NCBI GenBank assembly: GCA_963682175.1
Contig: OY821774.1
Location: forward strand, 42,670,201 to 42,734,200
Direction of reading: 5' to 3'
DNA length: 64,000 nucleotides
From: Triglochin maritima
Taxonomy: Eukaryota; Streptophyta; Magnoliopsida; Alismatales; Juncaginaceae
In this document: piece by piece, positions 1 through 10,880 of the stretch
Layout of the letters: each line of letters starts with the position of its first letter
Position numbering within the stretch: the first letter of the stretch is position 1
Made by a program: the position numbers and the translations under genes
The notes under the pieces: generated by a model
The model's database searches: none
Seen by the model: only the letters and a program-made list of their open reading frames with translations
Told to the model about the DNA's origin: nothing

Positions 1-686
1 TTGTTTGGAGAGTTGATTGCTAGATTTAGGACTCCAAAACGCTACTAAGGAGGGGCTGTCCCGTAAAAGATAAGGTGGGGGATTTCATCACCCTTTCCTT
101 CGCCCCAAAAACCACACTAATCAAGAGCCTAATTTTAAAATCAAGTAGACATTGGCCTTAAGGAATTCGGACGCATTAGGAGAGTGATCCGGTCCCGACC
201 GTCATGACCTGATCGGCGTTGCCCACTTTGTCGATAGTAGGAGAGACGAGATCCCCGGATCTTGGCTCACTTGCTGGGCTTTGTGGTCCTCGTTGTAGGG
301 AGGTGAGGCGTGTTGAGGCCGTGTGACCTCGCAGTTAGGCGTCGTCTAGCTGTAAGGACCTATAGCGACCTTAGGATTTCTTGAGCCTTGTTTGCTTGTG
401 TGCTTCTACCTGTACCCATCCGCCGTAGCATAAGGACTTCTTCCCTTCTCTCATGAGTCATTCTTTCTCTCCTGTGTTCCCCCGTCTTCTCCTCTACGCA
501 CATTCTTTGTTAGAAAAAAAAAGAAAAAAAGAAAAAAAAGTTTTGTTTTGTGTGTGTGCACCTTTGTGCATGCTTTCGTGGACACGAGACGAGAGTGGTC
601 GTTTGACGAGGAGCGTTGTCAATCCGGCTTCGGTCATCGATTTCTCGACACCTCCCTCCTCTCGTGTCGCACGTAGTTCGGGTCCA
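1..686 (+). mobile_element. 5' leader of gypsy retroelement
   Basis: Non-coding leader upstream of the gag frame. The 5' LTR and primer-binding site are not visible, so the element must begin before the window. A reading frame stays open from 453, but its first 78 codons contain a lysine-rich stretch encoded by an A-rich tract (about 508-540) and look like translated leader; the more typical gag start is at 687. Inference from the position of the recognisable gag domain. Confidence 0.55.
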
Positions 687-3674
687 ATGGCTGCTAATTT
701 CCGTGAGGAGGAGCAGTTGCTGGACCCACCTGTTCGACCAGTGCTCCCAGTTGTCGTTCCCATACCTCTACGTGATCGATGCTACCCGAGCCGTACAGCT
801 CTACCCTCATGCATCGTATTACCAGAGGCTAATGGAAACCATTTTGAGGTTAAGCCTCAATTCATTTCCATGCTCCCTCATTTCACTGGGAAAGGTGACC
901 CCTATATCTTTCTCAGGGAATTTGAGGAGGTCTGTGCTATGTTCAAGCTGCAACAACTTAGCACAGACTCCATCCATCTTAGGCTCGTTCCTTTTGCACT
1001 AAAGGATGATGCCAAGAAGTGGTTGTACAGCAACCAGGCGAATTCCTTTAGGACTTGGGATGAGTTTCAATCTGCATTCCTCAAGAAGTACTTTCCTAAT
1101 CATCGGACTCAAAAATTGAGGAACGAAATCAATTCGTTCTATCAACATGAGACCGAACCATTTCATGCATATCTTGAGAGGTTCAAAGAGCTACTATCCT
1201 CGTGCCCTCACCATGGCATTGAGTTGTGGCGTCTTTGTCAGATTGTGTATGAGGGTCTTCACATCCCGTCCAGAACGCTCCTTGAGTCCATGTGTCAAGG
1301 AGAGTTCTTGGGAAAGGATGAAAGGGAGGCATGTGCCTTCCTAGAAGACCTCGCTGAGAAAACCATGCAGTGGGAGAGTGTGAGGGAACCACCAGCATCA
1401 TCTAGTATAGGAGCGAGGATCGCGAATGCAAACTCAACTAGATCGGGTTCCGTATTTGCTATCGATACCACTACGGCCACCGAGGCACGCATGGCGACCT
1501 TAATGCGCCGTATGGATTCGATTGAGCTCCAAAACCAACAAAGTGCACCTCACATGTCCACATCTGGTCCAGTTCCTTGTCATTCATGTGGTAGGATAGG
1601 TCATGTAGAGAGCGAGTGTGAGTCCATTCCTCCTGAGATGGAGCGTGTCAACGCCATCTATGACAGAGCTAGGAATGACCCATACTTATCATCTTATAAC
1701 CCTGGATGGAGGAACCACCCCAATTTTTCATGGAACCAAAATAATGCCCCGGGTGGTCCTTCAAACTCCTTTAGACCACCTTACCAATCACACCAACCTC
1801 CCATGCATGCACATTCCTATCAGCCACCCCAAGCGCAAACCACCAATACATCGGGTTTCCCAAATTCCAATAATATGGAAACCCGATTCAATTCGATTGA
1901 GACCTTGACTCGTGGACTTGAAAACTCAATGAAAATTTTTATGTCTACCACAAGTCAAGTTCTCACTTCAAATCAGCAGACCATGAAATCTCTAGAGCTT
2001 CAGATGGGCCAATTGGCTCAGTCTGTACATGAAAGAGAGAGAGGGTCTTTTCCTAGCCAGCCTGAGGCTAACCCCCGTGTGTACCAGCAACAACACATGC
2101 AAAATGAGAATGTGGTCCCTCGGGCGAGGCAAGTGAACCATGTGGAGGAACCTGTTCACCATGTCAATTCCATTGTGACCTTAAGGAATGGAAAACAGGT
2201 TGACAATCACATTTCCTTGCCACACCCACCACCATCTATGCAGCCCCCCAGTGGGAATGGTGGTGAAGAAGAAGCTGAGGGTGAGGGTAATACACCAAAG
2301 CTTTCTTCTCAGGCACAGCAGAAAACCTACCTGCCAAAAGCTCCTTATCCAAGTAGGTTAAACAAAAAGCAGAGTGACAACATGGACAAGATATTAGAGG
2401 TATTTAAGCAAGTGAAGGTTAACATCCCCTTGTTGGATGTCATCCAACAAATACCTCAATATGCCAAAGTGTTGAAGGATCTCTGCACAACCAAGAAGAA
2501 GACCAATGTTCCTAAGAAAGCATTCTTGGCTGCAAATATCAGCTCACTTTTGTCCAATCCTACCTACACAAAATACAAGGACCCGGGGTGTCCTACTATT
2601 CAGTGTACGATAGGGGACACTAGATTGAGCAATGTTTTGCTTGATTTAGGATCAGCGGTCAACCTCCTCCCATTCTCTGTTTATCAACAGTTGAACTTGG
2701 GAGAATTGAAACCAACTAAGATCACCCTCCAATTAGCGGATAGATCCATTCGTATTCCCATGGGGATTATCGAGGACGTGCTTATCAAAGTTGGAGATTT
2801 TATATTTCCAGTCGATTTTGTTGTCCTCGATACCAATCCTGTTGCGAACACCCACTCTCAAATACCTTTGATTTTGGGTAGACCATTTCTGGCAACCTCC
2901 AATGCCTTGATTAATTGTAGAAATGGTCTCATGAAGCTCTCATTCGGTAACATGAGTACCGAGTTTCATGTGTTCAACTCTGGTAGGCAACAGGAACCCA
3001 TGGATGAACCTTTAAATCTCAATCTCATCTGCCAATTGGAGAAAGCACCACAAAATCAACGAACACCCCTAACCCCAATGCAACCCATTGAGAATGTTCG
3101 TGGGCCCAGCGAAAACTCATTGCCTGTCTTCGCAATGCAACAGAGTGAGCTAGCCTCGAACATGAATGTCCAAAGGGAGTGTTCGTTGCATGATTCTGTT
3201 GAGAGTACTAGTGAGGGTGAGACACCTCATCATATGCCTATGCCAGAAGGTGTCTCTACCTCATGTCCCATGGCCATTGAGCCATTTGAGCTTCATTTTG
3301 ACTACAACAAGGACCCACCTATGACCGAGCTTATGCTTGATGATCTAAATGATGGTGGGAGGTCCTTGTTGGATGACTTGGGGAGAAGCCCCATTCTTAG
3401 TGATGCATGTCTGCTGCATCCATCGAATGAGCTTGAGGAACTCATTCCGATGCACCCGCCTATTGGTTGGAGGGTTTTCTTCGATGAGCAATTAAACCCT
3501 AGTGAGGCAACACAACTTCATTCTTTGTTGCCCACACCCAACCAATATCATGAGGGGTTCGAGCCTTTCAGCTTTGACCTTTCACCCCTCATGACACCTC
3601 AGACCAGTGGAGTTTGCCCATCTCGGCAAGTCTCTGGTCCTCATGACTTGATGTTCTCATTTGATGTTCCTTGA
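687..3674 (+). CDS. Ty3/gypsy gag and protease-like polyprotein, Athila/Tat-like
   Basis: This frame encodes a retrotransposon capsid polyprotein. Residue numbers count from the upstream ATG at 453. Residues about 140-290 are a retrotransposon gag domain (HFTGKGDPYIFLREFEEVC, then a KKWLYS block and a CPHHGI block). Residues about 376-389 are a CCHC zinc knuckle (CHSCGRIGHVESEC). Residues about 700-850 are a retropepsin-like fold with LLDLGSAVNLLP followed by PLILGRPFLATSNALINC. The usual gypsy active site here is D-[ST/L]-G-A-S; this copy reads DLGSA, so activity is doubtful. The frame ends at 3674 with no reverse transcriptase, RNase H or integrase behind it, so the element is non-autonomous or internally deleted. 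I chose 687 as start because MAANFREEEQLL begins the conserved-looking part. Family level is confident; the Athila/Tat clade assignment is inference from gag style and the long non-coding 3' part. Confidence 0.85.
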   Translation: MAANFREEEQLLDPPVRPVLPVVVPIPLRDRCYPSRTALPSCIVLPEANGNHFEVKPQFISMLPHFTGKGDPYIFLREFEEVCAMFKLQQLSTDSIHLRLVPFALKDDAKKWLYSNQANSFRTWDEFQSAFLKKYFPNHRTQKLRNEINSFYQHETEPFHAYLERFKELLSSCPHHGIELWRLCQIVYEGLHIPSRTLLESMCQGEFLGKDEREACAFLEDLAEKTMQWESVREPPASSSIGARIANANSTRSGSVFAIDTTTATEARMATLMRRMDSIELQNQQSAPHMSTSGPVPCHSCGRIGHVESECESIPPEMERVNAIYDRARNDPYLSSYNPGWRNHPNFSWNQNNAPGGPSNSFRPPYQSHQPPMHAHSYQPPQAQTTNTSGFPNSNNMETRFNSIETLTRGLENSMKIFMSTTSQVLTSNQQTMKSLELQMGQLAQSVHERERGSFPSQPEANPRVYQQQHMQNENVVPRARQVNHVEEPVHHVNSIVTLRNGKQVDNHISLPHPPPSMQPPSGNGGEEEAEGEGNTPKLSSQAQQKTYLPKAPYPSRLNKKQSDNMDKILEVFKQVKVNIPLLDVIQQIPQYAKVLKDLCTTKKKTNVPKKAFLAANISSLLSNPTYTKYKDPGCPTIQCTIGDTRLSNVLLDLGSAVNLLPFSVYQQLNLGELKPTKITLQLADRSIRIPMGIIEDVLIKVGDFIFPVDFVVLDTNPVANTHSQIPLILGRPFLATSNALINCRNGLMKLSFGNMSTEFHVFNSGRQQEPMDEPLNLNLICQLEKAPQNQRTPLTPMQPIENVRGPSENSLPVFAMQQSELASNMNVQRECSLHDSVESTSEGETPHHMPMPEGVSTSCPMAIEPFELHFDYNKDPPMTELMLDDLNDGGRSLLDDLGRSPILSDACLLHPSNELEELIPMHPPIGWRVFFDEQLNPSEATQLHSLLPTPNQYHEGFEPFSFDLSPLMTPQTSGVCPSRQVSGPHDLMFSFDVP

Positions 3675-5263
3675 CCAAATGATTATGAGAATATTTTGGT
3701 TGATGTATATATCTTGTAAAAACAAAAAAAAACAAAAAAAAGTGTGTAATAAAAGACTCCTTCAGTGAGCATCGATTGTTGTGGGCCCCAACCCTTGTGT
3801 ACTTGGGCCCAATCTCTTCACGTATTTATCTCCCTTCTTCAGCTTCTCACAGGTTTTGAGGGAATTTGGGTTTGTGTCCATCAACATGACCCTGAACGTC
3901 CCTTTGTACTTCATGTTGGTGAGATCTTTCCTTTTTCATGCATGTATCCATGTAGTATCTTGTTCACATTCATTGAGGACAATACATGAAGTAGGTGTGG
4001 GGGGGTGTTTTACGTGTGTACATAGTCGATTCTTTTTCCTTTGGTTTTATTTTCGTTTGTTTGTACTGCTAAGGTCATGTTAGTGTGCCGCATTTAACAT
4101 TGATATATCTGCTTGCCATGATCCTTGGGTGACTTGTCTCCTTTTGCTTGCCGAGTGCTTTAAAATTTTCACATTTCTTTCAAAATATTCATGTGTTTGC
4201 GAAAGAAAATGTTTTTGTGGGTTTTGCGTGTGTTTAGCATGTGCAAAACCGTTGAGAGGCAAAGTAAAAAGAAAGCTCCCAAAATTGTCTTGAACTTGAT
4301 GCATTAGGATTTCTAGTTTATTGGCTTTAGGTCTTGTCGAGTCGTTAGGATGCACCCTGGTTTTCCCTCAGGGGGCGTGTAATCATAGGGTTTCAGTACT
4401 CAAACATTTAAAGAAGTCCACCCTGACCCTAATGAGTCAAATAATTCGTGTTTGTGAGTATAAGGAAGTTTGTCGTAGTCGAGGGCCCTTAATCTCTTTT
4501 TGTGAAACTTAAGTGTAGGGGTTTTGGTTCCCATATAGATAAATAAGTGATGTTCTCTCTTCTCGCACGGCTCCTATCACTCGGGAAAGTAGGTCTGAGG
4601 GGACTTTGTGCCTGGTGCTTTCGAGTCATCTTACTTGGGATGCGCCGACCGAACTCCCGTTACACGGGTGGTAGGGATCGCCCTATGTGGAGATTTGGGG
4701 GAGGGTGTACGTGATAGTGTAAGTCCTCATAGGCAATGATGCACGAAACCTGACCCTGGGAGAATCAAACACCAACCAATAAAATGCTCCAAAGAAAAAG
4801 AAAAAAAAAGGAAAAAAGAAAAAAGAAAAAAAGAGAGTCAAATAAGAACCAAAATGGACTTTACACATTGTATCGCATTCAGAAGTTAAGGTTGCTCATG
4901 TCTTTCACTTAAGTCCTTGACTAACTCTCACGAATAACTCATTAGGCTAGGTGTGTGGACCGATTACATATATAGAGTCGACCCGTAGTATTACCGCGTC
5001 TCATGATCGACAAAATAAGTCCAACGAGTCGTGTAGCTAGATTGATTAATGCATCTTGTTCGGATTTTGTGGGTATATCCGCTGAAAACCCTCAGGAGAC
5101 AACACTCCTCCTCCTTGGCGATAAGGAGGTTTAACGGCTTGTTGCACGTGCTAAGTGCAACCGTGATTCCTACGAAAGTTAGTTAGGATTTCTTGTTTTT
5201 TTCGCATTCTTTTCTCTTTCTTTGTTTTGCTCGGGACTAGCAAAAGTTAGGTGTGGGGGTATT
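3675..5263 (+). mobile_element. 3' non-coding internal region of gypsy element
   Basis: About 1.6 kb without a usable frame between gag-pro and the LTR, typical of Athila/Tat-like and LARD-like elements. It contains a purine-rich AAAG tract (about 4790-4840) and ends in a polypurine-like GGTGTGGGGGTA run directly before the LTR. The whole block is repeated at about 6820-8347 and, inverted, at 13532-14985. Confidence 0.75.
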
Positions 5264-6678
5264 TGATTGACATCATTTCATGCTCATATTTGTATCTTAT
5301 ATCCATTATCTTTCACCTAAATAATGCTATGTTACGAGTTTTATGTTTAGTTTTCAGGAATAATTAGGTTTGAAGAGATGAAGCATAAAAAGACCCAAAA
5401 GCTGGGAAAAAAGACTGGATTGTGAGATCTGAGGACCAAGATGCAAGGGAGAAGGACCTGAACGCAAGACAGAAGGACCTAAGAGCAAAACAGAATACTC
5501 CACACCATCATGGGGAGTATTTTAGCAATTCGATTCGGGTCGGAGCTCCAATAAACGAAGTAGATGCATCCAAGACCACCAAATACACCAAGCAAAGCCC
5601 AGAACAAAATTCAACTGGATCCGGAACTTTTTGACCGCCAATTGGCGGTCCAAGACCGCTAATTGGCGGTCACTTTTGGCCCAAATGCGCTCAAATTTCT
5701 CCAGCACATGTATTAGAGGATATTTAGGTTATTTGTGGTATCTGTTTAGTCCCACATCGGGGGATTGTCCCGGATTAGCTTTTTCCATGGCTATAAATAG
5801 AATTCTTCACCTCCTATTGTAAGCACTCCATATTTTAAGTGGCTATTCTTCCTACTAGAAGTGAGGCCTTGAAGCACACACTAAAGTAGGAGGATGCTAC
5901 TTTTAATGTGAGTCATTTTATCAATAAAGTTTTGTGTTTCTTTCATTGTTTATTTTATGCTTCTTTTATTGTTTGTGCATGTTTTAGTTTAATCGTCTTT
6001 TAATTCTAGCTTAGTTTTAATATGCTTTCTTTCCATAGTTTAATAATTAGTGTAATGTTTAGTGAGTAGTTCCATCCCCTTTGGGGGGTGGAGTAGATGT
6101 ACATACATGCATTAGAGAATGGGATGAATGCTTTAATTTCAATGTGTTGATTAAACATGAATGTATGCTTGCTTGTTTAGGATAGAATTTATAACTTGAT
6201 GAGTTTTGCCAAAATGATTAGACACCTCTCATGCTTGTTTAGGTTCTGAAATAAACAACTTGCATATGTAAATGTTAATCAACCAAGTTGGTGAATAGAT
6301 TGATAGGTTTTGCCATAACATTTAGACACTTCCTATGCTTGATAAACACCACCTTCATGTGCTTAAAGAATGTATTCTACACCCACCTCTTTGCTTGTGT
6401 GCACTCACTCCACCCCTTAGGGGTTTTCCATTCCTGAAATTCCAGCACTTCTATTTTGTTCTTAGCTTAGTTTTTATTTGATCGTTTATTTCTTTCTTTC
6501 GCATTTCGTACTTCTTAGCGTAGTTTAGTGTAGAGTAGTGTAACCAACTCTCTTCTCCATTATTTTCGCCACTTGATTTCGTGCAAACAAGAGGCTGCTC
6601 ACCTCCCTGGGGACGACCCGTACTTGCCACCGCTTCATCGCGGCCGTGCACTTGCGGTTTAAATTAAAACGTTCAACA
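5264..6678 (+). repeat. gypsy LTR, copy 1
   Basis: The boundaries are set by a polypurine-like tract just upstream, a TG start (TGATTGACATCATTTC) and a CA end (ACGTTCAACA), and by comparison with the second copy. It carries two adjacent 18-bp palindromes (5633-5650 and 5654-5671), a TATA box (TATAAATA, 5792-5799) and an AATAAAG poly(A)-like word near 5922. The order palindrome, TATA, poly(A) gives U3-R-U5 on the + strand. About 1.4 kb long. Confidence 0.8.
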
Positions 6679-8347
6679 CCCACACCCAACCAATATCATG
6701 AGGGGTTCGAGCCTTTCAGCTTTGACCTTTCACCCCTCATGACACCTCAGAGTACCAGTGGAGTTTGCCCATCTCGGCAAGTCTCTGGTCCTCATGACTT
6801 GATGTTCTCATTTGATGTTCCTTGACCAAATGATTATGAGAATATCTTGGTTGATGTATATATCATGTAAAAAAACAAAAAAAACAAAAAAAAGAAAAAA
6901 AGTGTGTAATAAAAGACTCCTTCAGTGAACATCGATTGTTGTGGGCCCCAACCCTTGTGTACTTGGGCCCAATCTCTTCACGTATTTATCTCCCTTCTTC
7001 AACTTCTCACAGGTTTTGAGGGAATTTGGGTTTGTGTCCATCAACATGACCCTGAACGTCTCTTTGTACTTCATGTTGGTGAGATCTTTCCTTTTTCATG
7101 CATGTATCCATGTAGTATATTGTTCACATTCATTGAGGACAATGCATGAAGTAGGTGTGTGGGGGGGTGTTTTACGTGTGTACATAGTCGAGTCTTTTTC
7201 TTTTGATTTTGTTTTCTTTTTGTGTGTATGTTAGGGTCATGCTAGTGTGCCGCATTTAACATTGATATATCTGCTTGCCATGATCCTTGGGTGACTTGTC
7301 TTCTTTTGCTTGCCTAGTGCTTTAAAATTTTCACATTTCTTTCAAAATCTTCATGTGTTTGTGAAAGAAAATGTTTTTGTGGGTTTTGCGTGTGTTTAGC
7401 ATGTGCAAAACCGTTGAGAGGCAAAGTAAAAGAAAACTCCCAAAATTGTCTTGAACTTGATGCATTAGGATATCTAGTTTACTGGCTTTAGGTCTTATCG
7501 AGTCGTTAGGATGCACCCCGGTTTTCCCTCGGGGGGCGTGTAATCATAGGGTTTCAGCACTCAAACATTTAAAGAAGTCCACCCTGAACCTAGTGAGTCA
7601 AATAATTCGTGTCTGTTAGTATAAGGAAGTTTGTCGTGGTCAAGGACCCTTAATCTCTTTTTGTGAAACTTAAGTGTAGGGGTTTTGGTTCTCATGTAGA
7701 TAAATAAATAAGTGGTGTTCTCTCTTCTCGCACGACTCCTATCACTCGGGAAAGTAGGTCTGAGGGGACTTTGTGCCTGGTGCTTTCGAGTCATCTGCCT
7801 TGGGATGCACCGACCGAACTATCGTTACACGGGTGGTTGGGATCGCCCTATGTGGAGATTTGGGGGAAGGTGTACGTGATAGTGTAAGTCCTCATAGGCA
7901 ATGATGCACGAAACCTGACCCCGGGAGAATCAAACACCAACCAATAAAATGCTCCAATGAAAAAAATAAAGAAAAAAAAGAAGAAAAGAAAAAAAAGAGT
8001 CAAATAAGAACCAAAATGGACTTTACACATTGTATCACATTCAGAAGTTAAGGTTCCCCATGTCTTTCACTCAAGTCCTTAACTAACTTTCACGAATAAC
8101 TCATTAGGCTAGGTGTGTGGACCGATTACATTTATAGAGTCTACCCGTAGTATTACCGCATCCCATGATCGACAAAATGAGTCCAACGAGTCGTGTAGCT
8201 AGATTGACAAGGAGGTTTAACGGCTTGTTGCACATGCTAAGTGCAACCGTGATTCCTACGAAAGTGAGTTAGGATTTCTTGTTTTTCGTATGCTTTTGTC
8301 TTTCTTTGTTTTGCTCGGGACTAGCAAAAGTTAGGTGTGGGGGTATT
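6679..8347 (+). mobile_element. Truncated second internal region of gypsy element
   Basis: Starts abruptly inside the gag frame (6679 matches 3531) directly after the CA end of LTR copy 1, without leader or primer-binding site. It repeats the last ~48 gag codons and the 3' non-coding region with scattered substitutions. It lacks about 90 bp present in copy 1 (5046-5135) and has a 3-bp insertion in the gag tail near 6750. Confidence 0.8.
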
Positions 8348-9759
8348 TGATTGACATCATTTCATGCTTATATTTGTATCTTATATCCATTATCTTTCAC
8401 CTAAACAATGTTATGTTACGAGTTTTATGTTTAGTTTTCAGGAATAAATATGTTTGAAGAGATGAAACATAAAAGGACTCAAAAGCTGGGAAAAAGGACT
8501 GGATTGTGAGATCTGGGGACCAAAATGCAAGGGAGAAGGACCTGAACGCAAGACAGAAGGACCTAAGAGCAAAACAGAATACTCCACACCATCATGGGGA
8601 GTATTTTAGCAATTCGATTCGGGTCGGAGCTCCAATAAACGAAGTAGATACATCCAAGACCACCAAATACACAGAGAAAAGCCCAGAACAAGATTCAACT
8701 GGATCCGGAACTTTTTGACCGCCAATTGGCGGTCCAAGACCGCTAATTGGTGGTCACTTTTGGCCCAAATCCGCCAAGTTTTCTCCTGGACATGTATAAA
8801 TGTTTGTTTAGGCTATTTGTGGTATCTGTTTAGTCCCACATCGGGGGATTGTCCCGGTTTGCCTTTTTCCATGGCTATAAATAGAACTCTTCACCTTCCA
8901 TTGTAATCACTCCATATTTTAAGTGACTATTCTTCCTACTAGAAGTGAGGCCTTGAAGCACACACTAAAGTAGGAGGATGCTACTTGAAATGTGAGTCAT
9001 TTTATCAATAAAGTTTTGTGTTTCTTGCATTGTTTGTTTATGTTTCTTTTATTGTTTGTGCATGTTTTAGTTTAATCATCTTTTATTTCTAGCTTAGTTT
9101 TAATATGCTTTCTTTGCTTAGTTTAATAATTAATGTAATGTTTAGTGAGTAGTTCCATCCCCTTTGGGGGGTGGAGTAGATGTACATACATGCATTAGAG
9201 AATGAGATGAATGCTTTATTTTTGATGTGTTGATAAAACATGAATGTATGCTTGCTTGTTTAGGATAGAATTTATAACTTGATGAGTTTTGCCAAAATGA
9301 TTAGACATCTCTCATGCTTGTTTAGGTTCTGAAATAAACAACTTCCATATGTAAATGTTAATCAACTAAGTTGGTGAATAGATTGATAGGTTTTGCCATA
9401 ACATTTAGACACTTCCTATGCTTGATAAACACCACCTTCATGTGCTTAAAGAATGTATTCTACACCCACCTCTTTGCATGTGTGCACTCACTCCACCCCT
9501 TAGGAGTTTTTCCATTTCTGTATTCCAGCATTCTTCTTTTGTTCTTAGCTTAGTTGTCATTTCATTGCTTGTTTCTTTCGTTCGCATTTCATACTTCTTA
9601 GCGTAGTTTAGTGTAGAGTAGCATAATCAATCTTTCTCCCCCAATTTTTGCCACTTGATTTCTGATAAACAAGAGGCTGCTCACCTCCCTGAGGACGACC
9701 CGTACTTGCCACCGCTTTATCGCGGCCGTGCACTTGCGGTTTAATTAAAACGTTCAACA
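8348..9759 (+). repeat. gypsy LTR, copy 2
   Basis: Near-identical to LTR copy 1, with the same TG...CA ends and the same palindrome pair (8717-8734; 8738-8755, the second with one mismatch), TATA box (8876-8884) and AATAAAG word near 9007. Its right end abuts the ERGIC-like gene fragment, so 9759/9760 is the element edge. Confidence 0.8.
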
Positions 9760-9794
9760 CATGTGAAGCTAGACACCTGAAGATCAACTTCAAA

Positions 9795-10137
9795 ATGACG
9801 AAGATCTAGATCATCTCAGAATGTGTCCACCTTTTGTCTTGGTAACTGACTCAATAAGTCTATACATCCACCGATCAAGCATTCTTGTGCGGTTTGGATC
9901 CAAGGAAATAAAACGAAAAATGATTATCATAATGCAGAAAAAGGTATAAATGGTGAAAGGAATTTTGAAGAAACATGACACATTGGCTATTGGAGTGAGA
10001 GTGAGACATGTTAGAGCAAATGTTCCACCAAGAACTGCGCATAGCCTTGTTACGAAGTGAAGAAACTTGCGTCATTCCTCTTTAATTGTCACAATAATTG
10101 GTGAAAGATCGTACAAAATAAGCACCTGCATTATTTG
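9795..10137 (-). pseudogene. Broken ERGIC/COPII-coated ERV family C-terminal fragment
   Basis: Read on the - strand, 10137-10018 encodes LYDLSPIIVTIKEE, a TGA stop, then RKFLHFVTRLCAVLGGTFAL; about 9893-9795 encodes MLDRWMYRLIESVTKTKG and ends in ILR-stop. These are the last two coding blocks of the plant ERGIC3-like (COPII-coated ERV) family, membrane proteins that cycle between ER and Golgi as cargo receptors. An intron-like gap separates them, but the splice donor expected after the Ala-Leu-Thr codons is changed to ACATGT, and the Arg codon after Glu-Glu is TGA (CGA to TGA). No upstream exons of the gene were found on this strand. The copy is therefore a truncated pseudogene, possibly the remnant of a gene split by the retroelement at 9759. 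Family call is confident; the cause of truncation is inference. Confidence 0.75.
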
Positions 10138-10176
10138 AAATTAAACTATGAATACTAGAGAGAAGAATTACAAATA

Positions 10177-10853
10177 ATCACTAAGGGGGTGTTAGTGGCG
10201 TGGAAAGTGACGGAAAGTGATTTTCGGAGTCAACCGGAAAGTAAAGAAAAACAGAATCTAGTGGAAAATAGTTTACCTTTGACTGAATTTTGTTGTTTGT
10301 GCATGAGTCGAAAGTGAGTTGGGGAAGTGAGATTTCTGTTGTTTGCTCATACTTCTTATGTCCACTGCGACTGGTTGGTCGAGGGTCTCGCTCCCCGGTG
10401 AGCGAGCAACGTTCCACCTCGCAAGTGAGGTGGCAGGGGTTGCAAGGGGCAGACCCCCCTGAAAACCAAACACAATGTAAAAATTCCAACAATTTGGATA
10501 AGGAAAACGGATGACCGAACTAGTGTCGGTCGACTGAAATGAAACTTCTCAGAGTGAACGTAAACGGAAGATCGAACTAAGTTCGGTCGTCCGAACGGGT
10601 CATTCCAGTTATGAATTCGGTAGACCGAAATATGTTCGGTCGTCCGTTATTATCATTTCGGTAGACTGAATGTTTGACAGTCGACCGAAACAATTCGGTT
10701 TCCGTGGCTTTCCGACCTCAAAGTGACGGAAAACTCTCAAAATTTTTTATACATACCACAGAATTCGACGGAATCCATGTCTCCGTGCATAAACAACCCC
10801 CTTTCCGGAGTCAACCGGAATCCAAATTCCGCTCAGAATCTAACTGCACAACA
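10177..10853. repeat. Possible non-autonomous DNA element with GGGGGTGTT ends
   Basis: The left edge reads AAGGGGGTGTTAG and about 10790-10803 reads AAACAACCCCCTTT, an inverted pair of about 11 bp. Inside, GGAAAGTGACGGAAA and TTCGGAGTCAACCGGAA words recur in direct orientation near 10200-10240 and 10725-10820. Degenerate GGTCGACC-like words lie at 10505-10700. I could not find a clean target duplication, so the class is uncertain. Confidence 0.35.
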
Positions 10854-10880
10854 CCCCCCCCCCCCCCCCCCCCCCCCCCC
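10854..10880 (+). repeat. 27-nt poly(C) homopolymer
   Basis: An uninterrupted run of 27 C residues directly downstream of the repeat-rich block. It may be a real G-tract on the - strand or a sequencing/assembly length error; homopolymers of this size are rarely exact. Confidence 0.9.
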
